Assembly (NCBI RefSeq): GCF_001458355.1
Contig: NZ_CYSA01000007.1
Coordinates: 188,501 to 252,500 of the forward strand
Source of the DNA: Thalassovita gelatinovora
GTDB taxonomy: Bacteria; Pseudomonadota; Alphaproteobacteria; Rhodobacterales; Rhodobacteraceae
Reading direction: 5' to 3'
DNA: 64,000 nucleotides
Of the stretch, positions 51,700-60,944 are shown piece after piece. The notes below the pieces were generated by a model. The model was not told where the DNA came from, made no database searches, and saw only the letters and a list, made by a program, of their open reading frames with translations. Each line of letters opens with the position of its first letter. The stretch's first letter is position 1. Position numbers and translations under genes: made by a program.

Positions 51700-51739
51700 C
51701 GATGGGCACCAAGACCCTCGATCAACGGGAGATTAAAAT

Positions 51740-52825
51740 ATGAAGAATCGTTTTCTAACCGCGGCAGCCAGCCTTGCGCTGTTTGCGGGGGCCGCAACCG
51801 CCGAAGAAGTGCGGGTTTATAACTGGTCAGACTATATCGACGAAGAGTTGCTGGCCAAATTCGAAGCAGAGACCGGTATCGATCTGGTATATGACGTGTT
51901 CGACAGCAACGAGGTTCTGGAAACCAAGATGCTGGCAGGCGGGTCAGGGTATGACGTGGTGGTGCCTTCTGGCTCTTTCTTGCAGCGCCAGATCACTGCG
52001 GGTGCATTCCAGAAACTGGACATGGCGAAACTGCCGAATCATGCGAACATGTGGGATGTGGTCGAGAAACGCACTGTTCAATACGATCCCGACAACGCCT
52101 ATTCGATCAACTACATGTGGGGCACCACCGGCATCGGCGTGAATATCGGCAAGGTGCAGGAGCTTTTGGGTGAAGACGCTCCGATCGACAGTTGGGCTTT
52201 GGTTTTCGATCCCGCCAACATGGAAAAGCTGGCCGACTGCGGGGTACATTTCCTTGACGCGCCGGGTGAAATGATCCCGGCGGCGTTGCAATATCTGGGC
52301 GAAAACCCCGACAGCCAAGACCCCGATGTGATCGCCAAGGCCGAAGGTGCCTATATGGCGATTCGCCCCTATATCCAGAAGTTCCACAGTTCGGAATACA
52401 TCAACGCGCTGGCCAATGGCGACATCTGCGTCGCGGTCGGCTGGTCGGGTGACGTGTTGCAGGCACGTGACCGTGCGGCAGAAGCCGAAAACGGCGTCGA
52501 AATCGCCTTTCACGCGCCCAAGGAAGGGGCGCAGATGTGGTTCGACCAGATGGCGATCCCGGTCGATGCACCAAACCCGGATGCAGCGCACAAGTTCCTG
52601 AACTTCATCATGGACGCTCAGAACATGGCGGCGGCGTCGAACTATGTCTATTACGCCAACGGCAACAAGGCGAGCCAGGAATTCCTGGTTGAAGACGTGA
52701 TTGGTGATCCGGCGATTTACCCGGATGCGGCGACCCTTGAAAATCTGTTCACCACCCGGCCGTATCCAGCCAAGGTGCAGCGGGTAGCCACCCGGCTGTG
52801 GACCAAGATCAAATCGGGCATCTAA
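51740..52825 (+). CDS. potF: Putrescine-type ABC transporter substrate-binding protein (PotF-like)
   Basis: 361 residues. The signal peptide ends near GAATAEE, and the mature protein begins VRVYNWSDYIDEELLAKFEAETGIDLVYDVFDSNEVLETKML, the classic PotF/PotD opening. SYDVVVPSG-type and VGWSGDVLQARDRA segments also match; Trp and Asp ligand residues typical of PotF are visible there. It captures putrescine or related polyamines in the periplasm. First gene of potFGHI-puuB, and followed by its own terminator, so it should be made in excess of the membrane parts. Confidence 0.9.
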   Translation: MKNRFLTAAASLALFAGAATAEEVRVYNWSDYIDEELLAKFEAETGIDLVYDVFDSNEVLETKMLAGGSGYDVVVPSGSFLQRQITAGAFQKLDMAKLPNHANMWDVVEKRTVQYDPDNAYSINYMWGTTGIGVNIGKVQELLGEDAPIDSWALVFDPANMEKLADCGVHFLDAPGEMIPAALQYLGENPDSQDPDVIAKAEGAYMAIRPYIQKFHSSEYINALANGDICVAVGWSGDVLQARDRAAEAENGVEIAFHAPKEGAQMWFDQMAIPVDAPNPDAAHKFLNFIMDAQNMAAASNYVYYANGNKASQEFLVEDVIGDPAIYPDAATLENLFTTRPYPAKVQRVATRLWTKIKSGI

Positions 52826-52843
52826 CAAACCTGTCATCCATAT

Positions 52844-52875
52844 GGGCCTGCGCCACACCGGCGCAGGCCCTTTTT
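52844..52875 (+). terminator. Intra-operon terminator between potF and potG
   Basis: GGGCCTGCGCC and GGCGCAGGCCC make an 11-bp perfect stem with a five-base loop, followed by five T. It lies 16 bases before potG, so partial read-through would give more binding protein than transporter. Confidence 0.85.
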
Positions 52876-52890
52876 CCAGCAAGGACAGCC

Positions 52891-54018
52891 ATGACTCAGA
52901 CCGTATTCGCCCCTTGGGAAGACCCCGGGGAAAAGCCGCTGATTCAGTTCAAGAACGTCACCAAACGCTTCGGCAGCTTCACCGCCATCGACAACCTGAC
53001 CCAAGATATCTATGAGCGCGAATTCTTCGCGCTTCTGGGGCCATCGGGCTGTGGCAAAACCACGATGATGCGTATGCTGGCAGGGTTCGAAGAAGTGACC
53101 GAAGGCCAGATTTTGCTGGCCGGTCAGGACATGGCGCGGGTGCCCCCCAATGAGCGCGCTGTAAACATGATGTTCCAGTCCTATGCGCTGTTTCCACATT
53201 TGTCAGTTTGGGAAAATATCGCATTCGGCCTGAAACGGAAAAAGATGCCGAAAAGCGAACTCGACGCGCGGGTCGATGAAATGCTGCGCTTGACCCGGTT
53301 GGAACGATTTGCCCGGCGCAAACCGCATCAGATTTCCGGCGGTCAACGGCAGCGCGTGGCGCTGGCCCGGTCGCTGGCCCGTGCCCCCAAGCTGCTGTTG
53401 CTGGACGAACCTTTGGGCGCATTGGACAAAAAGCTGCGGCAGGATACCCAGTTCGAACTGATGGATATTCAGGAAAAGACCGGCACCACTTTCGTGATCG
53501 TGACCCACGATCAGGAAGAATCGATGACCGTCGCTTCGCGCGTGGCGGTGATGGACGAAGGTCAGATCATCCAAGTGGCAACACCTGACAAGATCTATGA
53601 AGAACCCGCTTCGCTATATGTGGCCGATTTCATTGGCGACGTGAACATCATCGAGGGAATCGCGACGAAATCCGGTGAAGACGGTTACAAAATCAATTGG
53701 TCCGAGGGCAAAGAACCGTTTCAGGCCAAGACCCCCCGCACCCTGAGCGAAGGGCAGAAAGCCTATATCGCCATCCGGCCGGAAAAGATCGCGGTTTCAC
53801 AGGACAAACCCGACAGTGCCTTGAATTCGATCAAGGGCAAGATCGTCGACATCGCCTATCTGGGCAATATGTCGACCTACCATGTCGAAATTCCCGGCGG
53901 GTTGACCATCAAGGCGCAGACCGCCAATACCCGCCGCCTGTCACGGCGCAGTTTCACTTGGGAAGACGAAGTCTGGCTGAGTTGGACGCTGACCGCCGGA
54001 TCGGTATTGGAGCGATAG
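52891..54018 (+). CDS. potG: Putrescine-type ABC transporter ATP-binding protein (PotG-like)
   Basis: 375 residues from the ATG at 52891, which has AAGGA upstream; the frame before it crosses the terminator and is rejected. Walker A GPSGCGKTT, Q-loop MMFQSYALFPHLSVWENI, signature ISGGQRQR, Walker B LLLLDEPLGALD and the switch VTHDQEE are intact. A C-terminal TOBE domain with YIAIRPEKIAV follows. It energises uptake through PotH and PotI. One base separates it from potH. Confidence 0.92.
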   Translation: MTQTVFAPWEDPGEKPLIQFKNVTKRFGSFTAIDNLTQDIYEREFFALLGPSGCGKTTMMRMLAGFEEVTEGQILLAGQDMARVPPNERAVNMMFQSYALFPHLSVWENIAFGLKRKKMPKSELDARVDEMLRLTRLERFARRKPHQISGGQRQRVALARSLARAPKLLLLDEPLGALDKKLRQDTQFELMDIQEKTGTTFVIVTHDQEESMTVASRVAVMDEGQIIQVATPDKIYEEPASLYVADFIGDVNIIEGIATKSGEDGYKINWSEGKEPFQAKTPRTLSEGQKAYIAIRPEKIAVSQDKPDSALNSIKGKIVDIAYLGNMSTYHVEIPGGLTIKAQTANTRRLSRRSFTWEDEVWLSWTLTAGSVLER

Positions 54019-54019
54019 G

Positions 54020-54910
54020 ATGAGACGATTTTTTCTCATCTTCATCCCCTATATCTGGCTTCTGGCGCTGTTTCTGGTGCCGTTCCTGATCGTGTTCAAA
54101 ATTTCGCTCAGCGACATCGCGCTGGCGATCCCGCCTTATGTGCCGGTGATCGAGTGGTCTGATGGCTGGGCGGGGTTCAAGAATTTCCTGTCGCAGTTGG
54201 ATTTGGAAAACTTTGTCTGGCTGACCCAAGACGACCTGTATTGGAAAGCCTACCTTTCCAGCCTCAAAATCGCCGCTGTTTCGACCGTGCTGACGCTTAT
54301 GGTTGGTTATCCGATCGCTTACAGCATGGCGCAGGCACCGAATGAATGGCGCCCGACGCTGATGATGCTGGTGATCCTGCCGTTCTGGACCAGTTTCCTG
54401 ATCCGGGTCTATTCCTGGATGGGGATTCTGGGAAAAGAAGGTTTTCTGAACCAGTTCCTGCTGTGGACCGGGATGATATCGGAACCTTTGCAGATCATGA
54501 ACACGCCGACGGCGGTCTATATCGGCATTGTTTATACCTATCTGCCTTTCATGATCCTGCCGATTTATTCCGCTTTGGAAAAGCTGGACGCAAGCCTGCT
54601 GGAAGCCGCCGAGGATCTGGGATGTTCGCGGCTGTCGGCCTTTTGGCTGGTGACCATTCCGCTGTCGAAAAACGGTATCATCGCAGGTAGTTTCCTGGTC
54701 TTCATCCCGGCACTTGGCGAATTCGTCATTCCTTCACTTCTGGGCGGATCGGGGACGTTGATGATCGGTAAGGTTCTGTGGGAAGAATTCTTCTCCAACC
54801 GGGATTGGCCGGTGGCCAGCGCGGTGGCGGTGGTGTTGCTGCTGCTGCTGATCATCCCGATCATCCTGTTCCAGAAAAACGAACAAAAATCCCGGGAGAT
54901 GGATCAATGA
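54020..54910 (+). CDS. potH: Putrescine-type ABC transporter permease (PotH-like)
   Basis: 296 residues with six membrane helices. The first (FFLIFIPYIWLLALFLVPFLIVFKISLSD) and the motif PFWTSFLIRVYSWMGILGKEGFLN are hallmarks of PotH/PotB. The EAA loop reads EAAEDLGCSRLSAFWLVTIPLSKNG. It pairs with PotI to form the polyamine channel. Its stop overlaps the potI start as ATGA. Confidence 0.92.
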   Translation: MRRFFLIFIPYIWLLALFLVPFLIVFKISLSDIALAIPPYVPVIEWSDGWAGFKNFLSQLDLENFVWLTQDDLYWKAYLSSLKIAAVSTVLTLMVGYPIAYSMAQAPNEWRPTLMMLVILPFWTSFLIRVYSWMGILGKEGFLNQFLLWTGMISEPLQIMNTPTAVYIGIVYTYLPFMILPIYSALEKLDASLLEAAEDLGCSRLSAFWLVTIPLSKNGIIAGSFLVFIPALGEFVIPSLLGGSGTLMIGKVLWEEFFSNRDWPVASAVAVVLLLLLIIPIILFQKNEQKSREMDQ

Positions 54911-55722
54911 GACGGTTTTCATGGTTCAATGCGACCTCGCTGACCTTCGGCTTCGTCTTTCTGTACCTGCCGATGCTGCTTTTGGTGATTTACAGCTTCA
55001 ATTCTTCCAAGCTAGTCACGGTGTGGGCGGGATTTTCGACCAAGTGGTACGGCGAACTGCTTCAGAACGAAGCCTTTCTCGATGCGGCTTGGGTCACCCT
55101 GCGCGTGGCGGTGATATCTTCGACCATCGCTACGGTTTTGGGCACGATGGCAGCCTATGTTCTGGTGCGCAGCGGCCGGTTCCTGGGCCGGACGCTGTTT
55201 TCCGGCATGATCTATGCGCCGCTTGTCATGCCCGACGTGATCACCGGCCTGTCGCTGTTGTTGCTGTTCATCGGTATCGGGCTGGACCGCGGTGTTCTGA
55301 CCATCGTTCTGGCGCATACGACCTTTGCGATGTGCTATGTGTCGGTAGTGGTGTCGTCGCGGCTGGTCAGTTTCGACAAATCGCTAGAAGAAGCGGCTTT
55401 GGATCTGGGTTGTACACCGATGCAAAGTTTCCGGCTGGTCACCTTGCCAATCATTGCACCGGCGGTCATTTCAGGCTGGCTTCTGGCCTTTACCCTGTCG
55501 CTTGACGATCTGGTGATCGCGTCGTTTACCGCTGGTCCTTCGTCTACCACGCTGCCGATCAAGATCTTTTCGGCAGTGCGGTTGGGTGTCAGCCCGGAAA
55601 TCAACGCGCTGTCGACCATCATGATCGGGATCGTCACCATCGGCGTCATTTCAGCGTCTTTGATCACGAAACGATCAATGGTGCGGCAACAACTGGAAGA
55701 ACAAGAAGCGATACGTACCTGA
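54907..55722 (+). CDS. potI: Putrescine-type ABC transporter permease (PotI-like)
   Basis: 271 residues, normal PotI length, six helices. LTFGFVFLYLPMLLLVIYSFNSSKLVTVWAGFSTKWYGEL is the typical start; the EAA loop is EAALDLGCTPMQSFRLVTLPIIAPA, and the SLDDLVIASFTAGPSSTTLPIKIFS segment is diagnostic. The ATG at 54907 overlaps the potH stop; the longer frame is a shadow. Its stop shares a base with the next gene's ATG. Confidence 0.92.
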   Translation: MRRFSWFNATSLTFGFVFLYLPMLLLVIYSFNSSKLVTVWAGFSTKWYGELLQNEAFLDAAWVTLRVAVISSTIATVLGTMAAYVLVRSGRFLGRTLFSGMIYAPLVMPDVITGLSLLLLFIGIGLDRGVLTIVLAHTTFAMCYVSVVVSSRLVSFDKSLEEAALDLGCTPMQSFRLVTLPIIAPAVISGWLLAFTLSLDDLVIASFTAGPSSTTLPIKIFSAVRLGVSPEINALSTIMIGIVTIGVISASLITKRSMVRQQLEEQEAIRT

Positions 55723-57050
55723 TGAAACGGATCATGCCGAATTACGCTTATGGCCCGGGACCGCGCGCGCGCTGTTTTTGGGGGCCAAGCACCCTGCCCG
55801 ACGATCATATGCCACCGGCAAGTGGCACAATCCGCACTCAATTTGCGGTGATCGGTGCCGGCTATACCGGGTTGAACGCTGCGCTGCATCTGGCGCAGGC
55901 AGGGCATGCCGTCACCCTGTTCGACGCCGAAAGTCCCGGCTGGGGGGCGTCGGCCCGCAATGGTGGATTTTGCTGTCTGGGCGGGGCCGCGCTGCCGTTC
56001 AAGGCCATCGCCAAACGCTATGGGCAGCAGGGGTTGCAAGACTGGTGCGCCAGCGAAGTCGCCGCGATCAAACAGGTTCAGGACTTTCTGACCCGGACCG
56101 GCACCGATGCCGAAACCCATTCGAACGGCGAAACCATTTTGGCCCATACGCCCGCCTCCATGCGCGAACTGCGCGCCGAACAGGCAGAACTAGAGACTAA
56201 TTTTGGCGTCGATACGACACTGATCGAAGCCGAGGATCTGGCCGCGCAAGGGATGCACGGGCGTTTTCACGGCGCACTGACATTGCCAATCGGATTCGGG
56301 CTAAATCCGCGCAAATATGCCGATGGACTAAGCCGCGCCTGTCTTGCGGCGGGGGTGACGATACACGCGCAAAGCCCGGTCAAATCGGTCAAGCGCGACG
56401 GGGACGGTTTCACCCTACAAACGCCGAAGGCCACGGTCCGGGCCGACAAGGTGATCTTTGCCACCAACGGCTATTCCTCCGAAGACGTGCCGGACTGGAT
56501 GCGGGCGCGCTACATGCCGATGCAATCGAACGTCCTGGTCACAAGGCCGCTGAGCCCGGAAGAAATCCGCGCCGGGTGGAGCAGCGACCAGATGGCCTAT
56601 ACCCACCAGACATTCCTCAATTACTTCCGGCTGATGCCGAACGGGCAATTCCTGTTCGGGATGCGCGGCGGGTTGGGGTCATCGGCCAAGGTCGACACGG
56701 CGCTGCACCGGCGCACACGTGAACGGTTCGAAGCAGTCTTTCCCGATTGGGCGCATGTGGAAACGCCTTATGGCTGGAATGGCATTCTGGCCTTTTCGGC
56801 AAAGCTCGCGCCCTATGTCGGGCCAGTCCCGGAACTGCCGGGGGCTTTTGTCGGCTTTGCCTATCACGGCAACGGTGTTGCGATGGGGTCTTATGCCGGG
56901 GCTTTGCTGGCCGATCTTGCGCAGGGGAAAGACCCCGAACGGCCATATCCCGCCTTGATTCGCGATGTGCCGAAGCGGTTCCCGTTGGGCCGATTCCGCC
57001 GGATGCTGATCGCACCGGCATACGCCTATGCGTCGATGACGGGGAAGTAG
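55722..57050 (+). CDS. puuB: FAD-dependent amine oxidoreductase, PuuB-like
   Basis: 442 residues. The FAD-binding Rossmann motif is FAVIGAGYTGLNAALHLAQAG (about 41-62), followed by GWGASARNGGFC, typical of the DAO family and of PuuB, gamma-glutamylputrescine oxidase. The C-terminal GNGVAMGSYAGALLADL is also conserved. It is translationally linked to potI, so it likely acts on the imported amine. No gamma-glutamylputrescine synthetase gene is in the window, so the real substrate may be free or otherwise modified polyamine. Confidence 0.82.
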   Translation: MKRIMPNYAYGPGPRARCFWGPSTLPDDHMPPASGTIRTQFAVIGAGYTGLNAALHLAQAGHAVTLFDAESPGWGASARNGGFCCLGGAALPFKAIAKRYGQQGLQDWCASEVAAIKQVQDFLTRTGTDAETHSNGETILAHTPASMRELRAEQAELETNFGVDTTLIEAEDLAAQGMHGRFHGALTLPIGFGLNPRKYADGLSRACLAAGVTIHAQSPVKSVKRDGDGFTLQTPKATVRADKVIFATNGYSSEDVPDWMRARYMPMQSNVLVTRPLSPEEIRAGWSSDQMAYTHQTFLNYFRLMPNGQFLFGMRGGLGSSAKVDTALHRRTRERFEAVFPDWAHVETPYGWNGILAFSAKLAPYVGPVPELPGAFVGFAYHGNGVAMGSYAGALLADLAQGKDPERPYPALIRDVPKRFPLGRFRRMLIAPAYAYASMTGK

Positions 57051-57065
57051 CGGGCAAAGATCCGC

Positions 57066-57090
57066 GCCTGCCCGGTGGGTGGGCCTTTGT
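57066..57090 (+). terminator. Probable terminator after puuB
   Basis: GCCTGCCC pairs with GGGTGGGC (two G-U pairs) around a GGT loop, followed by CTTTGTT. Placed 15 bases after the puuB stop and before the convergent EamA gene. The T-run is short, so the call is moderate. Confidence 0.55.
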
Positions 57091-58014
57091 TCAGCCCTGC
57101 GGTGTCATCCCTGCCCGCGCCTTGGCCCGTTTCAACCCAAGCGCATGTTCGCGCCAGATGATCAGCACACCCGCCAAAATGATCAAAGACGCCCCGGCCA
57201 ACATCTGCGACGTTGGCACTTCGTCAAAGATGAAATAGCCGATCAGCAGCGCGAACAGCATCGAGGCGTAATCGAACGGTGCCACCACTGACGCCCCGGC
57301 AAAGCGATAGGCGGAAGTCAGGAATATCTGTCCCAACCCGCCGACCAACCCCGCGATAATAAGCAGACCCGCCTCGGGCAGGGCGGGCACGACCCAGCCG
57401 AAGGGCAATGTCAGCAGCGACAAGGTGGTCGAGGTCAGCGAAAAGAAAAACACGATGGCCGAAGTCTGTTCGGTCTGAACCAGATTGCGAATGTGGATTT
57501 GCGCCAGCGCCGCGAAGACCGCCCCAAGCAGGACAAAGGCCGCGCCCAGCGCTTGGGCGGTCCGCACCGTTTCGCCGGCAAACAAAGTCAGACGCGGTTC
57601 GATCACGATCAGAACCCCGATCAGGCCTAACCCGACCGCCGTCATTCGGAACAAATGAACCTTTTCGCCCAGAAACATCGCCGCGAAAATCACCGTCAGC
57701 AACGGCGCAGCATAGCCGATGGCAGTCACTTCGGGCAGCGGCAGAAGGCCTAGACCGGCAAACATCATCCCCATTGCACAGGTCCCGATCAGGCCGCGCC
57801 AGAAATGCCCTATCGGCGAGGCCACCTTCAACCCGGTGCGCAGATCGCCGCGCAGCCACAACCAGATCAAAATCACCGGCATGGCAAGAAGCGAGCGGAA
57901 AAACACCGCCTCTCCGGGCGGCACATGACCAGATGTCGCCTTGATCAGCGCCGCCATGGTGATGAACATCACCACCGAACACAGCTTCAGCAAAATGCCT
58001 TTGACGGGGTTCAT
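57091..58014 (-). CDS. EamA family (DMT superfamily) transporter
   Basis: 307 residues, ten hydrophobic helices in two EamA repeats. Blocks such as PPGEAVFFRSLLAMPVILIW, EVTAIGYAAPLLTVIFAAMFLGE and APFDYASMLFALLIGYFIFDEVP are typical of the S-adenosylmethionine-transporter-like/RhaT-type DMT branch. The substrate is unknown. It converges on the polyamine operon and is divergent from matB, so it is probably an independent unit. Confidence 0.85.
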   Translation of the reverse strand: MNPVKGILLKLCSVVMFITMAALIKATSGHVPPGEAVFFRSLLAMPVILIWLWLRGDLRTGLKVASPIGHFWRGLIGTCAMGMMFAGLGLLPLPEVTAIGYAAPLLTVIFAAMFLGEKVHLFRMTAVGLGLIGVLIVIEPRLTLFAGETVRTAQALGAAFVLLGAVFAALAQIHIRNLVQTEQTSAIVFFFSLTSTTLSLLTLPFGWVVPALPEAGLLIIAGLVGGLGQIFLTSAYRFAGASVVAPFDYASMLFALLIGYFIFDEVPTSQMLAGASLIILAGVLIIWREHALGLKRAKARAGMTPQG

Positions 58015-58142
58015 TTCGGGGTCTCCTTGCGGTTGCGGCGATGCTGAACGGGTTAAGGAAAAAGGTCCAGCCCTTGCGTTCGCTCAAATCCATGCGAAAA
58101 GAACAAGGCCAGATTGTAGAATACACAAGGATCGTGGGCCCA

Positions 58143-59663
58143 ATGTTCGACGCCAATTACCTTATCAGCCGCTTGTCCCGGGCTATGGAAACCACGCCGG
58201 GCAAGGTTTTCGCCACCCGCCCGGGCCTGCCCGGTGTCACCTATGCGCAGTTGTTTGCAGGGGCACAAAGTCTGGCGCAGAAATTGATGCTGACGGGGCT
58301 ACAGCCGGGAGATCGGGTGGCAGTTCAGGTGGAAAAGACACTGGAAGCGGTGGAATTGTATCTGGGCACGGTTTTGGCCGGTGGTATCTTTCTGCCGCTG
58401 AACACCGCCTATACCGGGGCCGAGATGGACTATTTCATCACCGACGCCGCCCCGCGGATTCTGGTCTGCGATCCGGGCCGGATTGATGAACTGGCCCCGT
58501 TGGCAGGCGGTGCCACGGTTTTCACCTTGGATAAAAACGGTAAGGGCACGTTAATGACCGACCTGCCCGATCCTGACCCGGCATTTAAACCGGTGCCGCG
58601 CGGGGCGGATGATCTGGCCGCGATCCTTTATACCTCTGGCACCACGGGGCGGTCCAAGGGCGCGATGCTGAGCCACAAGAACCTTGCTTCCAATTCCGAA
58701 AGCCTGCGCGATTTATGGCGGTTCACCGATCAGGACGTATTGATCCACGCTTTGCCGATCTTCCATACTCACGGGTTGTTCGTAGCAACCAATGTGGCGC
58801 TGTTAGCCGGGGCTTCGGTGGTGTTCCTGCCAAAATTCGATGCCGAGGCAATTCTTGATGCGATGCCGACATCGACCGCGCTGATGGGGGTACCGACATT
58901 CTATACCCGCTTGCTGGACAATCCGCACCTGACGCTGGAACAGTCTCGAAACATGCGGCTGTTCGTGTCGGGATCGGCGCCGCTTCTGGTCGATACCCAT
59001 GAAAAATGGCAGACCCGCACCGGACATCGCATATTGGAACGATACGGCATGACCGAAACCAACATGAGCACCTCGAACCCGTATGACGGTGAACGTCGCG
59101 CAGGCACGGTTGGCTTGCCGCTGCCCGGGGTCGAATTGCGCATCATGGGGACCCATGGCGAAGTCGCGCAGGGCGAAATAGGCGTGATCGAGGTGCGCGG
59201 CGACAATGTATTTCAGGGCTATTGGCAAATGCCGGAAAAGACCGCCGAGGAACTGCGCCCTGACGGGTGGTTCATCACTGGCGATCTGGCGACCCGCGAT
59301 GCCGACGGGTATGTCAGCATCGTCGGCCGGGCCAAGGATCTGATCATCACCGGCGGGTTCAATGTCTACCCCAAGGAATTGGAAAGCCTGATCGACGATA
59401 TTCCCGGTGTGTTGGAAAGCGCGGTGATCGGGGTGCCGCATCGCGATTTCGGCGAAGCTGTGGTAGCGGTCGTGGTCAAGCAAACCCCTGACCTGACGCT
59501 TGAACAGATCAAAACCGTCACCAGCCGCGATCTGGCCAAGTTCAAACAGCCAAAACAGACCCTGTTCCTGCCTGAATTGCCCCGCAACACGATGGGGAAG
59601 GTGCAAAAGAAGGCTTTGCGGGAAACCTTTGAGGATCTGTTCAGCCAGGAATCGCCGACCTGA
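58143..59663 (+). CDS. matB: Malonyl-CoA synthetase (AMP-dependent ligase), MatB type
   Basis: 506 residues from the ATG at 58143, giving the usual MatB length; the frame opens at 58041. The nucleotide motif is LYTSGTTGRSKGAMLSHKNL, with ERYGMTETNMSTSNPYDGERRAGTVGLPLPGV and the catalytic Lys in NTMGKVQKKALRE. The MTETNMxTSNPYDGERRAGTVG stretch is characteristic of malonyl-CoA synthetases, which activate malonate with ATP and CoA. No malonyl-CoA decarboxylase lies beside it in the window. Other acyl-CoA ligase activities are possible. Confidence 0.85.
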   Translation: MFDANYLISRLSRAMETTPGKVFATRPGLPGVTYAQLFAGAQSLAQKLMLTGLQPGDRVAVQVEKTLEAVELYLGTVLAGGIFLPLNTAYTGAEMDYFITDAAPRILVCDPGRIDELAPLAGGATVFTLDKNGKGTLMTDLPDPDPAFKPVPRGADDLAAILYTSGTTGRSKGAMLSHKNLASNSESLRDLWRFTDQDVLIHALPIFHTHGLFVATNVALLAGASVVFLPKFDAEAILDAMPTSTALMGVPTFYTRLLDNPHLTLEQSRNMRLFVSGSAPLLVDTHEKWQTRTGHRILERYGMTETNMSTSNPYDGERRAGTVGLPLPGVELRIMGTHGEVAQGEIGVIEVRGDNVFQGYWQMPEKTAEELRPDGWFITGDLATRDADGYVSIVGRAKDLIITGGFNVYPKELESLIDDIPGVLESAVIGVPHRDFGEAVVAVVVKQTPDLTLEQIKTVTSRDLAKFKQPKQTLFLPELPRNTMGKVQKKALRETFEDLFSQESPT

Positions 59664-59801
59664 CCCCGCGGCATCGGCAGGCATTGGCCGAAACGGAACC
59701 GCACGGTTTAATTCCGTCCGACGGACCCCAGATAGTTTTTCGTTCAACAGCGTATGTGGCCATTCAGACCCATGCCAGAAAAAGAACGAAAGGAACTGGA
59801 T

Positions 59802-60395
59802 ATGACTTTCAAAACACTAAGCTTCGCCACCTTGGGCGCGGCCCTGATTGCTGCCCCGGCCTTGGCCGGATCACCGGTTGAACCCATGGCCGAACCTGTT
59901 ATCGCCGCCCCCGCCCCGGTTGTGTCCACCGGCGGCGACTGGACCGGCGCTTATGGCGGTCTGAGCCTTGGCTATGCCGATGTCAGCACGACCGGCACCT
60001 CGACGCTGAGCGGCGACGACGTGATCGGCGGTTTGAGCCTTGGCTATGATTACGATTTTGGCCAGTTCGTATTGGGTGCCGGGTTGGATTACGACGTGTC
60101 CAATACCGACCTCAGCGGCACCGACACGTTGGAAAGCATCGGGCGGCTGAAACTGCGCGCCGGTTACGATCTGGGCCGTGGGTTGATCTATGCCACTGGC
60201 GGTGTCGCACAGGCGTCCTTGGCCAGCATGGGCGAAGATACCGGTTACTTCGCCGGGATCGGGTATGAACACATGCTGACCGACAACATCTCGGTCGGGG
60301 GCGAGGTTCTGTATCACGCGTTCGACAATTTCAACGGATCGGGCACCGATGTTGAGGCAACCACCGCCTCGGCCAAGGTGAATTTCCGCTTCTGA
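59802..60395 (+). CDS. Outer-membrane beta-barrel protein
   Basis: 197 residues from an ATG with an AAGGAA site. A signal peptide (FATLGAALIAAPALAG) leads to a short Pro/Ala-rich segment and then a small barrel with repeated aromatic/glycine strands: WTGAYGGLSLGYADV, IGGLSLGYDYDFGQFVLGAGLDYDV, LRAGYDLGRGLIYATGGVAQA, and a final strand ending in NFRF with terminal Phe, the outer-membrane assembly signal. It is an eight-strand OmpA/Omp25-like porin-family barrel with unknown role. A strong terminator follows, so it is a single-gene unit. Confidence 0.85.
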   Translation: MTFKTLSFATLGAALIAAPALAGSPVEPMAEPVIAAPAPVVSTGGDWTGAYGGLSLGYADVSTTGTSTLSGDDVIGGLSLGYDYDFGQFVLGAGLDYDVSNTDLSGTDTLESIGRLKLRAGYDLGRGLIYATGGVAQASLASMGEDTGYFAGIGYEHMLTDNISVGGEVLYHAFDNFNGSGTDVEATTASAKVNFRF

Positions 60396-60402
60396 TCTGG
60401 CA

Positions 60403-60428
60403 ACGGGCGCTTTGACAAGCGCCCGTTT
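60403..60428 (+). terminator. Rho-independent terminator after the beta-barrel gene
   Basis: ACGGGCGCTT and AAGCGCCCGT form a 10-bp perfect stem with a TGAC loop, followed by TTT. The symmetrical stem could also serve the convergent msrA. Confidence 0.85.
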
Positions 60429-60443
60429 TCGCCTTGTCAGAGT

Positions 60444-60944
60444 CTATTTCCGGCTCGGCAACGCCCAGTCGGGACGCGGAAAATGGCAGGTATAACCATT
60501 TGGAAGCCGTTCCAGATAATCCTGATGTTCCGGTTCCGCCTGCCAGAAATCACCAACCGGTTCGACTTCTGTCACCACTTTGCCCGGCCATATCCCGCTC
60601 GCCTCGATATCGGCGATGGTTTCCAGCGCGCAATCCTTTTGCGCCGCGTCGACGTAATAAATCGCGGACCGATAGCTCAATCCCAGATCGTTGCCCTGCC
60701 TGTTCAGCGTGGTCGGATCGTGGATCTGAAAGAAAAACTCCAACAGCTTGCGGTAGCTGATCTTGTCCGGGTCAAAGATGATTTCGATCGCTTCGGCATG
60801 GCTGCCATGGTTGCGATAGGTCGCATTGGGCACATCGCCGCCGGAATAGCCCACCCGCGTCGACAATACCCCGGGCAGTTTGCGGATCAGATCCTGCATC
60901 CCCCAGAAACAGCCCCCCGCCAATACAGCGCGTTGGTCCATCAT
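60444..60944 (-). CDS. msrA: Peptide methionine (S)-sulfoxide reductase MsrA
   Basis: 166 residues. The catalytic [18 protein letters not shown] opening contains the active cysteine, and [25 protein letters not shown] is the substrate-binding block. It repairs oxidised methionine (S form) in proteins or free methionine. It overlaps msrB by ATGA and is transcribed after it, so both stereo-specific repair enzymes are made together. Confidence 0.95.
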   Translation of the reverse strand: MMDQRAVLAGGCFWGMQDLIRKLPGVLSTRVGYSGGDVPNATYRNHGSHAEAIEIIFDPDKISYRKLLEFFFQIHDPTTLNRQGNDLGLSYRSAIYYVDAAQKDCALETIADIEASGIWPGKVVTEVEPVGDFWQAEPEHQDYLERLPNGYTCHFPRPDWALPSRK

